This document shows positions 42,873 to 54,365 of a DNA stretch of 64,000 bases, in pieces. The notes beneath the pieces were generated by a model that did no database searches, was not told the origin of the DNA, and saw nothing but the letters and a program-made list of their open reading frames with translations. Each line of letters opens with the position of its first letter. Position 1 is the stretch's first letter. The position numbers were made by a program, and so were the translations under genes. The DNA is from Triplophysa rosa (taxonomy: Eukaryota > Chordata > Actinopteri > Cypriniformes > Nemacheilidae), in assembly GCF_024868665.1 (NCBI RefSeq), contig NC_079890.1:5054361-5118360 (forward strand), written 5' to 3'.

Positions 42873-44291
42873 CACTGTAAAAAAATTCCCTGTTAAATTA
42901 CAGTAAACAACTGGCAGCTATATTTGCCAGCACATAGCTGTAATTTTAATCTGCAACAACAGTTTATTACTGTAAAAGACATTATAATTTGCACAATATA
43001 ATACTGTTATTTAACATTTACGCATTTAGCAGACGCTTTTATCCAAAGCGACTTACATTGCATTATCCTGTTCATTTAAACATAGGTATGTGCAATCCCC
43101 TGGGATCGAACCCACAACCTTGCGTCGCTAATGCAATGCTCTTACCACTGAGCGAGTCCAAGTCAGGTTGCAAGTCCTGAATGTTACTGGAACTGAATCA
43201 ATATCACTTTTGTGCCCACAAAAATCACCATTATTGTGATCAGTGTTTGCTTTAGTTGGGCTTTTGACTCTTTTATTTTAATGTTAAATTAGTTTTCTTT
43301 GGCTGTTGTAGCTGCATTAAAATACAATCATTGGGTCAAAGCAAGCTTAGACAGAGGCTCACTTCTGTTTAATGATGAATTCATTTTAAAGTTTGTCTTC
43401 TCTTGTTCACTGTCAATCTCAGTTCTTTGCTACTGGAGTATGAGCTTATAAAACACTGTGAATTTATTTAGGAATGAACAAATATAATCACAAACTGTTA
43501 AAACGGCTTAACTACTCAGACACACAAACACATGAAGAATCAGTGTAAAATTCATGCTGCAATGCATGCTGGGTAACATCACATTACAAAACTCATTCAT
43601 GACTCCCAGCATGCATTGCAGTTGATCTGTTTATCTGAATTACTTTGATAATGGTCACCATTGTTGAGGTTTGTGTGATGAGTGTTGATGTCTAAGTGTG
43701 TCAGTAATATGTTCAGGTTTATTTTGTCGAAGTTCATGTGCATTTACAATTCAGAGCACTCAAACTAGTTATCAATTAATCAGTATTATTACTTTTTTTT
43801 ATGATAAACGTCATATATTTAAATGTCATGTAACTTGTTTTTTAGCATTTCTGTCTTAGTCTACAAGCGGTCTTTCTGAAACACTATTACACCACTGAAT
43901 AAGTAACTTTACTGAAGCCGAGCATCAGGAGCCCAACTAAAGCAAACACTGATCACAATAATGGTGATTTTTGTGGGCACAAAAGTGATATTGATTCAGT
44001 TCCATTAACATTCAGGACTTGCAACCTGACTTGGACTCGCCTCTCTTGACTTGGGACTTGATTGGGACTTGAAAACAATGACTTGGTCCCACCTCTGGTA
44101 ATAAACAATTAATGGAAATCACAGCAGGAACACTAAAATAACAGTATTATATTGTGCAAATTATAATGTCTTTTACAGTAATAAACTGTTGTTGCAGATT
44201 ACAGTAGGTATGCTGTAAAATTACAGCTATGTGCTGGCAAATATAGCTGCCAGTTGTTTACTGTAATTTAACAGGGAATTTTTTTACAGTG
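42873..44291. mobile_element. Large palindromic DNA element, copy 2 (inverted relative to copy 1)
   Basis: It has the same ends and arms as 40634-42045, flanked by TA on both sides (a possible TA target duplication). The arm order is reversed: the stretch with CAGAGCACTCAAACTAG and GTAACTTGTTTTTTAGC at 43755-43850 is the complement of copy 1 at 41080-41175. In the left arm a SINE (43012-43155) replaces the segment around the CCAGAGGTGGGACC end. Confidence 0.85.
43012..43155 (-). mobile_element. tRNA-derived SINE (cyprinid HAmo-type), antisense
   Basis: AACATTTACGCATTTAGCAG + ACGCTTTTATCCAAAGCGACTTACATTGCATTA is the conserved 3' core. GGGATCGAACCCACAACCTT...CTCTTACCACTGAGCG at the right is the complement of the tRNA-like promoter part. 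It sits inside the left arm of palindromic copy 2. Confidence 0.8.
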
Positions 44292-45597
44292 TAGCCTGAT
44301 CAGTGCCATTAAAGGCATTCTGTAGATACTGCTATATGGTAGAGCATGGCTTGGGGGCGTCTTGGGAAAGAAAGACAGAATGAGTGCAATAAGACATTTT
44401 TCAACTGTAGCAAGTTTTTCCACCTAGAACTCCCTCCCTCATTGCGAGATCAGACATGAACTGCTTCAACAGAGTTAAATCTTTCACAGTCCTTCCCTTA
44501 TCCAAACAAACCATTACAAATATAGGCTAAGAAACTGTGAATGGCTGGACTGTCATCAGATTTACTTTTTAAATGTTCAACATGCTTGGATTGACATTCC
44601 GACATTCCAACATGGCCAGTGTTTGGACTGCATTAAGCCTTTGTCTGGTGCAAGTCTGACATAAGCTGACACAAATGCCTCAGACACACACAAAAACCGG
44701 TTCACACCCACCAACAAATGCAAACATGCCCTGGGTGACAACACAACAGAGAAATACATTCATCATCACACCCCAGTCCCCAGACTTTGAATTCAAACAG
44801 AGATTTACAATTTGAATGAAAATGATTTGTGCTATCAAAGCAGTCGCACATTTCATTCAGTGTTTGAAAACCGCAGACACCCAAGCTAAAATTCAACAAA
44901 TGTAACTATAGTGTATTAAACATTGTTTTCTTCCCACCTAATCTACCATTTGAGTCAAATTTACGTGCTTTTTTTCAGCAGACTGTTGTATCACACAGGC
45001 TTGAGACAGCAGCGTGTTTTAGCATGCTTTACACAGATGATAATATTCAAGTGATGTGCACAGACATAAGGAAATGTGGAGATAACATGAACATAAGTCA
45101 AACATGCATTCGATTTTTTCACCTTCATTTGATTTTTTTCACTTTTTTTCATATCACTTTTTAGAGCTATTTTGTTATTTATTATTTGTAAAAGTGTTAT
45201 AAAACATAAACTAGACTTGAGTACAGAATACTATTTTAAGCTAATCCTCACATAAACCTGCTGACATAAGATGTAAAAAGTGATGAGCTTTATTTGACTA
45301 GTAAGGATCACCTGGAATGTACTGTATACATAAGTTAGCTTTTAACATGTTGGTAAAGATATTATAGTGACACAGTCATAAGAGACTTAAATGGTCTTCT
45401 CTGTTTTATTTTTGCTTTATCAAATGACAATGAAATACCCACAGACAAGATTTACATCCTTATTACCCTCCGTGTTCAATAGTCAAACATATAATAACTG
45501 TTAATAATTAATCATAAACGTCACATTACACGCTACTTTGAACCATGCACTCTCATATGACTGGAATGTACAGTATACTAGAGGAAACAATTCTTAC
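44292..45597. other. Non-coding, nothing recognised
   Basis: AT-rich intergenic or intronic sequence. No supportable open frame. Confidence 0.35.
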
Positions 45598-45830
45598 CTT
45601 CTGAGATTTTCAAGCTCCCACTTTCAACCTAGGAACGTTCTCTTTAATTTCTTACAGTTGCTTTAGTTCCTCCGCTGACCGCAGGTGATTCCTTCCTGGT
45701 GGCGTAAATGTAATTGTCGCTGTCTTTTCATTTTAGGTTCTGCCTTCTTTCGAAAGAGCTGTCGTGTCTTCTGTCCAGCCTCATGTCACAGCGTGTTATC
45801 AATTGCTCTGACTTTCTCTAAAGGCTCACC
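45598..45830 (-). promoter_or_regulatory. Candidate 5' UTR exon and promoter region of the BLT2-like gene
   Basis: On the minus strand the sequence CTCAGAAG/GTAAGAA at 45598/45597 is a strong donor, without an ATG-led long frame before it. A second donor-like word TTAAG/GTGAGC occurs at about 45830. The BLT2-like coding exon needs an upstream leader exon on this strand, and this is the best candidate seen. Inference only. Confidence 0.25.
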
Positions 45831-46733
45831 TTAAGAGGTGGAGTTTCTCTTTCCTGTCCTTGCCTTTCTTGTACTTTATCATTCATTCTTAAGGGTAGTT
45901 TCGAAATAGCTGTCGATGACACATGTCAAATAACTTTTCTGCGCACTCCAACACAGCCGTATGTATGTACAATTCCTGTAAGGCAAACAAATCTGGGTAA
46001 AACAGCTTCCAACCCTTTCCAAAATCTGAATCATCGACCTGATTTACAGTGATGCCTGAACAAACGTGTACTGTATGTACAGAGAGAGGGGGGGGGATAT
46101 TATGCTCATGGGATGTTTTCTTTTTCCATTTCATCATTTTAATGATTCTGGTCAAAAAAGCAAGGCCCATATGGAAATTGTTTCAGATCACCTAGAGGTT
46201 AAATGGGATATCAGGTGCCATCCATTAACTGGGATAATGTCATTTCTAGTCAGGCATTTTTTTTTTTTAGGATTTGTTTACACCAGTGTAAAGTGGCTTA
46301 TGATGTTGTGGGTATGGGGGGAAACTGTTTTGAAGTGTATTGTGGTGATATAAGTGGGCCTGAGTGCAGTAAATGGATCCTGTATTCAAATACTGTATGA
46401 CCAAAATCAATGAGAAAAGGTTGTATTCGGGTTTTCTAGATCACTTCTGAGGAAATTAATATTTAATTACTCATTTTCCCAAACCAATATAACCTATAGG
46501 TAAAAATGCATACAATAAATCCAGATGCATGCACAGTAATACACAAATGGACGCAACAGATCCATATACACACATCAATTAACAAATGCATGCCGGACAG
46601 CCACATGTGCGCATGAGAATTGACAAATGCACATAGGAGATTCTCATTCACAGCAATGCATACACACTCTTCAAAAATGCCTTCCCAAATTTATTGATGA
46701 TTCCATGATGAATGGGTGGATGGATGCACTTTT
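45831..46733. other. Non-coding, nothing recognised
   Basis: No gene seen. The short open frames are not supported by any recognisable content. Confidence 0.3.
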
Positions 46734-47316
46734 TGTCAAGAATGTGGAGTGGAGGAACCCAAGCGCAGGCAGCAGCGGTGGTGAAGGGGTTAACAGAGAA
46801 TTTATTAAATACAAGGACAAAACAAAACACCCACGATGGGGGAAAAACAGGCACGAGAACAAAACAAGAACTCAACGAAACACTTCCCTCGATGGGGCAA
46901 AACGAAAAACAAGAACAGCAAAACTAAACTAAAAAACACGACCAAACGTCTTACAATTAAACACGGCAGGGTAAAACACAAAACTCACAGTTCATTGACA
47001 AGGCACGGGACAGGAACACGGGAACATTACAAACACACCAAACGCAATGACTGAGCAACAAGTCAATGAAACATGAGGGTATTATATAGGGCAAGACAAA
47101 CGAGGGATAACGACACAGGGCAGGTGAGAAACATTAGACACGGCAGGGAAGCAATACATGAAACGAGAGGGGCGGATCCAATGACAAGACACGAGAAAAC
47201 ACACGAGAAGTAAAAAACATAAACAACTCATGGCTTTCTCACATAAAACCTAAGGGCTCTGTCCCGATCCTGCCACACGACTAGGAATTCATAAACAAGA
47301 AGGTAGGACCGTGACA
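46734..47316 (-). mobile_element. Solo LTR
   Basis: 583 bp with TGTCAAGAATG...GACCGTGACA ends on the plus strand and a perfect 5-bp duplication CTTTT (46729-46733 and 47317-47321). The reverse complement starts TGTCACGGTCC, as for the solo LTR at 35.2 kb, so the element reads on the minus strand. A/C-rich interior without coding content. Confidence 0.85.
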
Positions 47317-47321
47317 CTTTT

Positions 47322-48235
47322 TTGAGCCTCAATAAAACTCCACAATCCAGTGGCATACCAAAGCTGTGAAGAGAACTCTTTTTATGTTCTATGGCTTGAA
47401 GGTGAGTCAATTTTTGTTTCTTTTAGGCTACTCTGGCAATTCTTAAGGGGAAAAAACAATTTAAAGAAACGTTACCTTACGTAATTCTTTAGCTGAGACT
47501 ACAGCTTCTTGTCTACAGCTATATGCATTTTTATGTATGTAGTATAAAAAATAAATCATTAACACTTGTATCTGTTAACATTTATTAATTGATAAATGCT
47601 GAAAAACTATATTGCTTTTTGTTAGTGTGCATGTAATGCATTTACTAATGTTAACAAATACAACATTATTGTAAAGTGTTGCCAGTAAGCAAAATCTAAC
47701 ATTTAAAATGTGTTTTTTGCCTTATTTCAAGAATCTGTAACTTAACATCACGTTACTTGTGGAACTTTAATTAGAATGAAATATTATGTGGATTTAAGTG
47801 ATCAAATGTAACAGTAAAACTTGTATTCATTACTCCATCCATAAACATGATTTCTGAGTCCCATTGGATTGATTTCCATTCCAAAGAATCCACGCTCATT
47901 CATGTTCTCTAGCGGAAAATCTTCTATAACTGTTTTTGTGACTACTCATTTTATGGAACCTATCAATGTTTGATGAGGTACACTTAAAAAAAACTTAGTT
48001 AGATTCTTTTGAAAAGAATTAAACACAAACAGCATAGGTGGAAAAACATTTAACTTTAGTGTGACTAAGTGAACATATAATTGGAAAACAGTGAGAACAA
48101 ATTCCATTATGTAGAAAAATAAGTGTAGAGTACAGTTCAGTTTACAGAAATGTTTGATAAATTCTATATACAGTACGTACAGTATGCATTTAATTTACTA
48201 TTCAACTTAATTTGAATATCAGGTTTTATTTAGTT
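47322..48235. other. Intergenic, probable 3' flank of the GIMAP gene
   Basis: AT-rich sequence downstream of the GIMAP stop (minus strand). No other gene signal was seen. Confidence 0.35.
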
Positions 48236-49834
48236 CTACTTCTTTTTAAAGAGTTTGTGTTGGTGTTTTTCTGCCTTTTTGACCACAGCTTTTGCATTCT
48301 CATAGTTAAGCTTGGCTGCATTCCTTATTGCATCTGAAACTGAATCACCATCTTCAGCTGCTCTGTATCCAGTGACTCCTCCTCCGATCGCTCCCGCTAG
48401 CGCCGCCGCTCCGAAAATGACACCTACAGCAACACCCGATCCTGCCGCTCCAGCACCAACCCCTGCAATACCTGCTGCAATTCCTGAGCCTGCTGCTCCA
48501 ACGCCAGCTCCTGTGACGCCAGCAGCAATTCCTGAACCTGCTACTCCTGTGATGATCCCTGCCTCCGCAACTGCTGTTCCTGCTGCTAGTCCTGTGGCTC
48601 CCGCAGCCGCTGCTGCTCCCGGAATGCTTGCCGCTTTAAGTAAAGCCACGACGGACGCCACTGCCACACCAACGCCCAGGAAAGCACCAGTTAATGTCCC
48701 TGTTGTCACTCCTGCAAGTCTTACCAAAAGTTTTTTGTGAACAATCTTCTTTGCTACTTCTCGTTTTTCTTCAGGAGCCATATTTTCCTCCTTGATATTC
48801 CTCATCTCCTCTTGAATTTCTTCCTCCACGGTTTGTAAGAGCTCGTTGGTGTAGCAGCTGTTCTCATTGTCTTTCAGATTCTGCTCTATGGCTTTAAGAA
48901 GATTTTTAACCTGGACCCTGTTGCTCTTGTATCCCACATGACGTTTCGTCCAGTATTTACTGTCAATGACATGACAGTGTCCTCCACATTTATCCACCAG
49001 CTCTTGTAGTTTTGGACTTAGCTTCACAAATTCCTCGATGGTCTGACCCTCGAGTTGTTCACCGTGAGTGAATAAAACTACTGAATGTTTAAATGTGTCT
49101 TCTCCACAATATTCCACAACTTTATCCACAATCTCCATTTCATGAGCCGTGTACCTTCCGACCTTCAGAACAATGGTAAAGACATCAGGTCCTGGAGCAC
49201 ATTCGATCACAGATCTGATGATCTCGGACTTGATGATCTCCTCGTCGAGACCCGTGTCCATGATTCCCGGTGTGTCAATTACTGTGATCTTTTTTCCATA
49301 GACTTTCCTATCACCGCTCACACATTCAGCTGTCACAGATTCAGGTGAAGCTTTACTCACAAATACTTGTTGCTTAAGAATGGTATTCCCAGCACTGCTC
49401 TTCCCATCTCCTGTTTTCCCAAGAAGTACAATCCTTTTGTTTGGTTGAGACTCGTTGGCTATTTGAAGAATATTGTTATTAAAGAACTTTTCTTTTAAAT
49501 AATAAAAAGGTTTATTATAGTCTTATAAACTACATAAAGGTTATTAAAAAATTAGCCTAAGCCAGGACTAGTCCTTAGTTAAATTAATACATTTAAGTAG
49601 TTTTTACAAACACGCCTTACAAAAAACATTACTAGTGTGCATCTAAAGAGAAAACAATGGCACTGATATATTTTGTCAATGCAGGCTGTTTTCAGTTAAG
49701 ACAGCTCAAATATGCATTTTAGTCTGGGATTGAACTGTTCTGTCCGGGAAACTGCCCCATAGTCATAATAGCATAAAAACAAAAATCTATTGTTAATAAT
49801 ACAATAAATTTTCGTTTATTTTCTTACCTCCCAT
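48236..49834 (-). CDS. GIMAP/AIG1-family GTPase with Gly/Ala-rich tail, 409 aa
   Basis: Two coding exons. Exon 1 contributes ATGGGAG (49834-49828, donor GGAG/GTAAGAA). Exon 2 is 49458-48236 after the acceptor TCTTCAAATAG; 7+1223 = 1230 bp, one open frame. The protein begins MGANESQPNKRIVLLGKTGD, with the P-loop GKTGDGKS at residues 16-23, G3 DTPG at 64-67, and THGE at 133-136 in the G4 position of AIG1 GTPases. A helical charged region (about 200-250) comes next. About 120 residues (250-370) made almost only of Gly, Ala, Val, Ile and Ser follow, with repeats such as GAAGSGIAAGI. A lysine-rich end (LFKKK) closes it. GIMAPs are membrane-associated, oligomerising GTPases of immune cells. The tail is long enough to insert into a membrane as a glycine-zipper hairpin, which is inference. 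Confidence 0.9.
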
Positions 49835-51496
49835 ATTCTTGTTTTCTCTCGTACGAAGGCACTGTAATATACAATTTCTTTTTATACAATTACTGATAAT
49901 AAGTATTTTACTACAATCACATCAAGCATGCCTCGCATTAGATTTATTAACAAAAAGTTACTGTATACTCCTCAGTTGTTATTTATGTCTGTTAGCAAAG
50001 AGCTAATGTGCTACACCCTTACAATGAATCACTTCCTACTACTGATGAGTTTTACCAGAATTACTAGAAATGCAAGTCCTCTGAACATATTTCTGCCCCT
50101 CCTACTTCAGATCATTCACACCCTCTTGTTCACAGAATGTTCCATGGGAGCCACAAGAAGAAACAATCCCTGATTTTTACCCTAAAACATTTTGATTAAA
50201 AATGGCAGTATATTGTTTATTTTGTCTTCTTGAAAATAATTAAAAATTACATGTAACATTTTGCAAATTGTAATAAAAACTGTGTGCTTGCTTCCAAGAT
50301 TTAAAACAGAATTGTTGTAGACCAGTAGGATAATTTCTTTTTCAATTTATGTCAGACTTGAATGTCTATTTCTTGTCATGAATGTGGTTATAAAAGTATC
50401 TTGGCATTGAAAACACAATAATAAACATAAATATTAAATTTCATGACTTGTCTATGGGTTTTATGTATTGTATTACTGTTTTATGTACATTCCATAATCT
50501 AACCAACCAGCTTGCAGGGTTTTGCAAACATTTTCTTTCCTGATTATCGCACCCATTTTACAGCCTATAAACTAAAATAAATTACTTAGTTACCAAGACA
50601 GTTAATATAAAAAAAAAGAAAATTTGTTGCATTAAAATCAGATACATAAAGTAACAAAAACATATACAAGTATAAAAGAATATAAGAATATGACATTGAA
50701 ATAAGAGTTTCGTATCTGAATATTTACATCATAAGGTAAATCATTTTGCCCAGTTGTTCATTTTCCATGCATCATGGAAGTTAAATAAAAATAGAAAGAA
50801 AGAAAAAAACAGTGACACCACACCGAACTAGAATTTGGTTTAACATCTTAAACTGATAATCAAACTGGACTGGCAAATCTGTTGCTTCCTACAGTATACT
50901 GATTTATGCTAAGTTATACTTTACCAGATCTACCACTAGATGTCAGTGTAATATAACTTGCAGTGTAATCTTGAGGAATTGGTGGACGTTTGTTCAGTAA
51001 TGATTATCCTTAAAGTTGGCATGAAATAAAAAATGACAATTCTAATTGTTTTACACAGTGTTGCAGTATTTATTATAAATTATTTATCCGTGCACATCAT
51101 TATTTTTTCATTCATTTGCACTTTTAATCTTTAATCAAAAAAGTTAACCACCTTCCCCCCTCGATACGACCTCTCTTCACTTCCGGTCACAATAATGTCG
51201 GGGCTCCAATGACTGACTGATTGCAAGCTGGCATTCAAATCTGCCTCCATTTTTTTGGAAACGGCAACGCCCATCTTCCAATGATCCAATCAGTTCTTAA
51301 TAGACTAAATCAAGTCCCGCTCTACTTTTCCTCTCAATTCAGAGGCGTTTCACTCCCCATATATGCCACCATACGGAAAAAAATATACTTTGGCTCCATC
51401 CAAATATCGTCTCGGCCACTTGAAAGCGCGTGCACGCGACAGGAAGTAAGAGTGCAAGTCTGTCCCATGTCTTAAAAATGCCAAAGTGCAGTACCT
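49835..51496. other. Intergenic, 5' side of the GIMAP gene
   Basis: On the minus strand ATATTACAG lies just before TGCCTTCG (about 49865), so another leader exon is possible. No further coding sequence was recognised. 50.2-51.2 kb is AT-rich. Confidence 0.35.
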
Positions 51497-51675
51497 TTAA
51501 AGGAACACTCCACTTTTTTTTGGAAATAGGCTCATTCTCCAACTCCCCCAGAGTTAATAAGTTGAGCTTTACCGTTTTGGAATCTATTCAGCCGATCTCC
51601 GGGGCTGGCAATAGCACTTTTAGCATAGCTTAGCATAGATCATTGAATCAAATTAGACCAGTAGCATTTTGGGTT
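51497..51675. repeat. Fragment of a dispersed DNA-transposon-like repeat
   Basis: TTTAAAGGAACACTCCACTT + TTTTTTGGAAATAGGCTCATTCTCCAACTC, then TTTAGCATAGCTTAGCATAG, is a repeat end I recognise as very abundant in zebrafish-like genomes. Only one end is present here. Family name not assigned. Confidence 0.65.
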
Positions 51676-51772
51676 TTGACTGCCTGGTGACTTGTGACCA
51701 GGCCAAGAGGAAATTCAAATTCAAGGTATTGCATTTTGCACATATGAATACCCATGGCACTTCATTGTAGTA

Positions 51773-52726
51773 GACACACTCTGTCAGTTTAAATCTAGAC
51801 TAAAGATGCATCTTTTTAATCTTGCATACACTAGACTTCCATAATATAAATCTTCTGAGGGTTTAGGCTGCATTAGTTAGATCAACCGGAACCAAAAACA
51901 CAACTGATGTACTTGTTGCATCAAAGAGTGCAGAACAGTACTCTACTCTCAGCCAGTCTTGTCTCATTGTTCCAAGGTTACCACAGTGAGCAGGATGCAG
52001 TTCATGGCCTGACCTGATGGTAGAGCGGAGAATGGGAAGCAGTGACCTGACAAGAGCTGAGATGATAGAGCTTGATAAAGAAGGACGCGGTCACCTGACA
52101 CGTCTTCACCACAAAATTTCAAATGCTATTAGATTATTAATGATAATCTTAAAACTATAATTTACCTTATTAGTAAGTTTATTTATTTTTATTTAGCCTT
52201 GTTGTGCAAGCTCAGTGGAGCTTGTGCAGAGGCAGCAGCTTTTGCCAGAGCGGAACTGGAATCCCCTGGTTGGGCCTGGGTTCTCCTGAGGGTTTTTTTT
52301 CTCGATTAGAGTTTTGGGTTCCTCGCCACTGTTTGCCACTTGTTCTTTGGCACTATTTGCTTGGCCGGGAGGGCTGCTTTAGAATTAGAATTTTAAAGTT
52401 TTACTTAATTAATATTGCATATAGGAATTTATAGTCTGTTATATTTGACCCGTGCTTCTCTCTCCATTATCTTAAATGTGTGCTCTCACTGTGTGTGTGT
52501 GTGTGTCTGTGTGTGTGCGAGTACTTGTCTGTGTACATGTGTGTGTGTGTGCGTGTGCGTGCGCGTCCGTGCGTATGTGGGTATGTCTGTCTTCTGTATT
52601 TTCACCTTTTTCTTGTTTTTACAGGTACAACTTTAATTGTTTTGCTTATAGTCAATATGTCTTATGTACAGCTGCTTTGTAACAATGAAAATTGTAAAAA
52701 GCGCTATATAAATAAAGTTGAGTTGA
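51773..52726 (+). mobile_element. 5'-truncated L2/CR1-like LINE, same family as 18.0-20.6 kb
   Basis: It begins inside the end of the ORF (CACTCTGTCAGTTTAAATCT encodes the TLCQFKS block). It continues through the same 3' UTR, (GT)n tract (52490-52570) and terminal GCGCTATATAAATAAAGTTG + AGTTGA. It lacks the 101-bp duplication of the other copy. Confidence 0.88.
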
Positions 52727-52866
52727 AATTTCATATTTTTTTACTAAAAACAACACTTATTTTCTTAGGTCATTTTGCGCATCAAGAAAATGCAACTTGA
52801 TTTAAGAATTTGTAGACATTTTTACTGGAAAACAAGAAAAAAAGTAGAAAGTCATTTTTTGCAGTG
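52727..52866. mobile_element. Half copy of the palindromic MITE
   Basis: AAATTTCATATTTTTTTACT, TTCTTAGGTCATTTTGCGCA + TCAAGAAAATGCAACTTGAT and the end TTTTTTGCAGTG match the right half of the MITE at 27.95-28.12 kb. It abuts the LINE tail directly, with no spacer. Confidence 0.8.
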
Positions 52867-53440
52867 TACAACATGTGCTGGTCGTTTTATCGGGCCAGTA
52901 TATTAAAAAATAGTCATTTTATTCAGTTGAGTAAGTGATATCTATACACTTTAGAATTATTATGCATGCTTCTTAATTGTTGTCCTTAAATTGTAACTTG
53001 GTATATCTCTTAATTGTTTGAAAGGAGGTGTTCACTGTAAACTTTATGTGAATTGTGAATCATGAGCTGCAACAGAATATGACAAGTGTTACATGGATTT
53101 AACAGCATTTCAATCTTTATTTGTGTTCTTTGTGTTCAATGCTAATATACAAAGAAAACCTTACCAGTTTTTGGATGAAAAACCTTTTGAAATATTTTCT
53201 ATTATTTTTTTACTATGAGGTCATGTGTCAACAGTAAAGCATGTGACAAATTTGAAGCTTCAAGTTACATAATACAGAAAGAAATGTACAGTAGTTTAAC
53301 ACAAGTCATAAGGCTTCATGATAAGAAATGACACATAAGTTTATGACATAAATCACATTAAATTCTCATTAACTTTGGCTTTCAAAATATGTCAATCTCA
53401 GTGAAAAGATGACAATGGTTGTTCTTCAGACATCTGTCTC
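52867..53440. other. Probable 3' UTR and flank of MYADM
   Basis: Sequence downstream of the MYADM stop on the minus strand. No other feature was recognised. Confidence 0.4.
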
Positions 53441-54322
53441 TCATGCGGTGACAAACACCAGTCGGGCAGAATATGCCAGATCCGCCAGGTAGATCAGGAA
53501 GTTGAGAGCCGTGAGAACAGCCACGGCGACCCATTTATCCCAGTAGCACAGCCCCGGTCCGCCACGGCAAAAGTCTGGTCGGCTAGAACTTCCAGAATGA
53601 CTGTTGTCAAACTTAAACACTGGCCAGATAATAGTGGCAGTGAGATACATGGCAACAGCCAATAGAGCATAGGCAGAAAGAAAACGTGCAAACGGAAAAG
53701 GGAGGCACCCTGTGCATTCCCCAACACACAATACCACAATGGCAGCTGATATCACGAAACAAATGCAGTACACAGCCATGCACCACTTCAGAGCAGCGTG
53801 ACTGTTATATGAAACGGGGTCACTGATAAACACAAATATGACACTGGCCACAAAGGTTTCACACACTTTCAGCAGGCCTGGTACTGTTGCCATGTACCCA
53901 GCCACCTCGCCTGGTCGTGCCCGTGCCAGGCTCACCTCCACCAGGTAAGCCAAGGTGGCTAGACAAGAAAACACAGTCGAGGCGATTCTGTGGTCCCGCA
54001 TCTCTTGATTCCGACTGCCTTTGACGAAGTAGAGGGGGAAGATGATGGAGGCAGACAGGCAAAGGAGTGCCGCATAGCAAGCAAAGGTAATAGGGAAATT
54101 GGTCCAGGATACAGGGGCACGAGACTGTAGACCCAAAAGCTCCACAAGCAACACGAGAACGGTGCCAGCGAAACTGAAAGCCCAGCAGAATACACACCAG
54201 TCGCCCATGCCGTCAGGGAGACTGCCTCCGTGGGAGGCCACGCTAAACGCCACGCATGTGAACACTAAAGCCGCCAGACGTGTCCACATGAGACGGGAAG
54301 GCTGCAAGACCACCAGCGGCAT
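53441..54322 (-). CDS. myadm: Myeloid-associated differentiation marker (MYADM)-like, 293 aa
   Basis: Single coding exon from ATG 54322, with an acceptor (CTTTTGTCTTGGCAG) at 54366 just upstream, so a 5' UTR exon lies to the right. This is the usual MYADM gene layout. The protein has about eight hydrophobic segments arranged as two MARVEL domains, with LMWTRLAALVFTCVAFSVA, GDWCVFCWAFSF, NFPITFACYAALLCLSASII, PGLLKVCETFVASVIFVFIS and the end WVAVAVLTALNFLIYLADLA. Length is close to other MYADM proteins. The family is reported in myeloid differentiation and in organising lipid-ordered membrane; the protein acts at the plasma membrane. The paralogue letter cannot be fixed here. Confidence 0.88.
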   Translation of the reverse strand: MPLVVLQPSRLMWTRLAALVFTCVAFSVASHGGSLPDGMGDWCVFCWAFSFAGTVLVLLVELLGLQSRAPVSWTNFPITFACYAALLCLSASIIFPLYFVKGSRNQEMRDHRIASTVFSCLATLAYLVEVSLARARPGEVAGYMATVPGLLKVCETFVASVIFVFISDPVSYNSHAALKWCMAVYCICFVISAAIVVLCVGECTGCLPFPFARFLSAYALLAVAMYLTATIIWPVFKFDNSHSGSSSRPDFCRGGPGLCYWDKWVAVAVLTALNFLIYLADLAYSARLVFVTA

Positions 54323-54365
54323 GATGCGAATGTATACGATCGTTGTTCTTCAGCTTCAGGTGAAT
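54323..54365 (-). other. myadm: 5' UTR part of the MYADM coding exon
   Basis: 43 nt between the acceptor AG (54366-54367 on the minus strand) and the ATG. No in-frame upstream ATG was seen in this stretch. Confidence 0.6.

Noticed and set aside
48312..48740. Plus-strand Pro/Ala-rich 142-codon frame
   Set aside because: It is the antisense shadow of the Gly/Ala-rich tail of the GIMAP gene.
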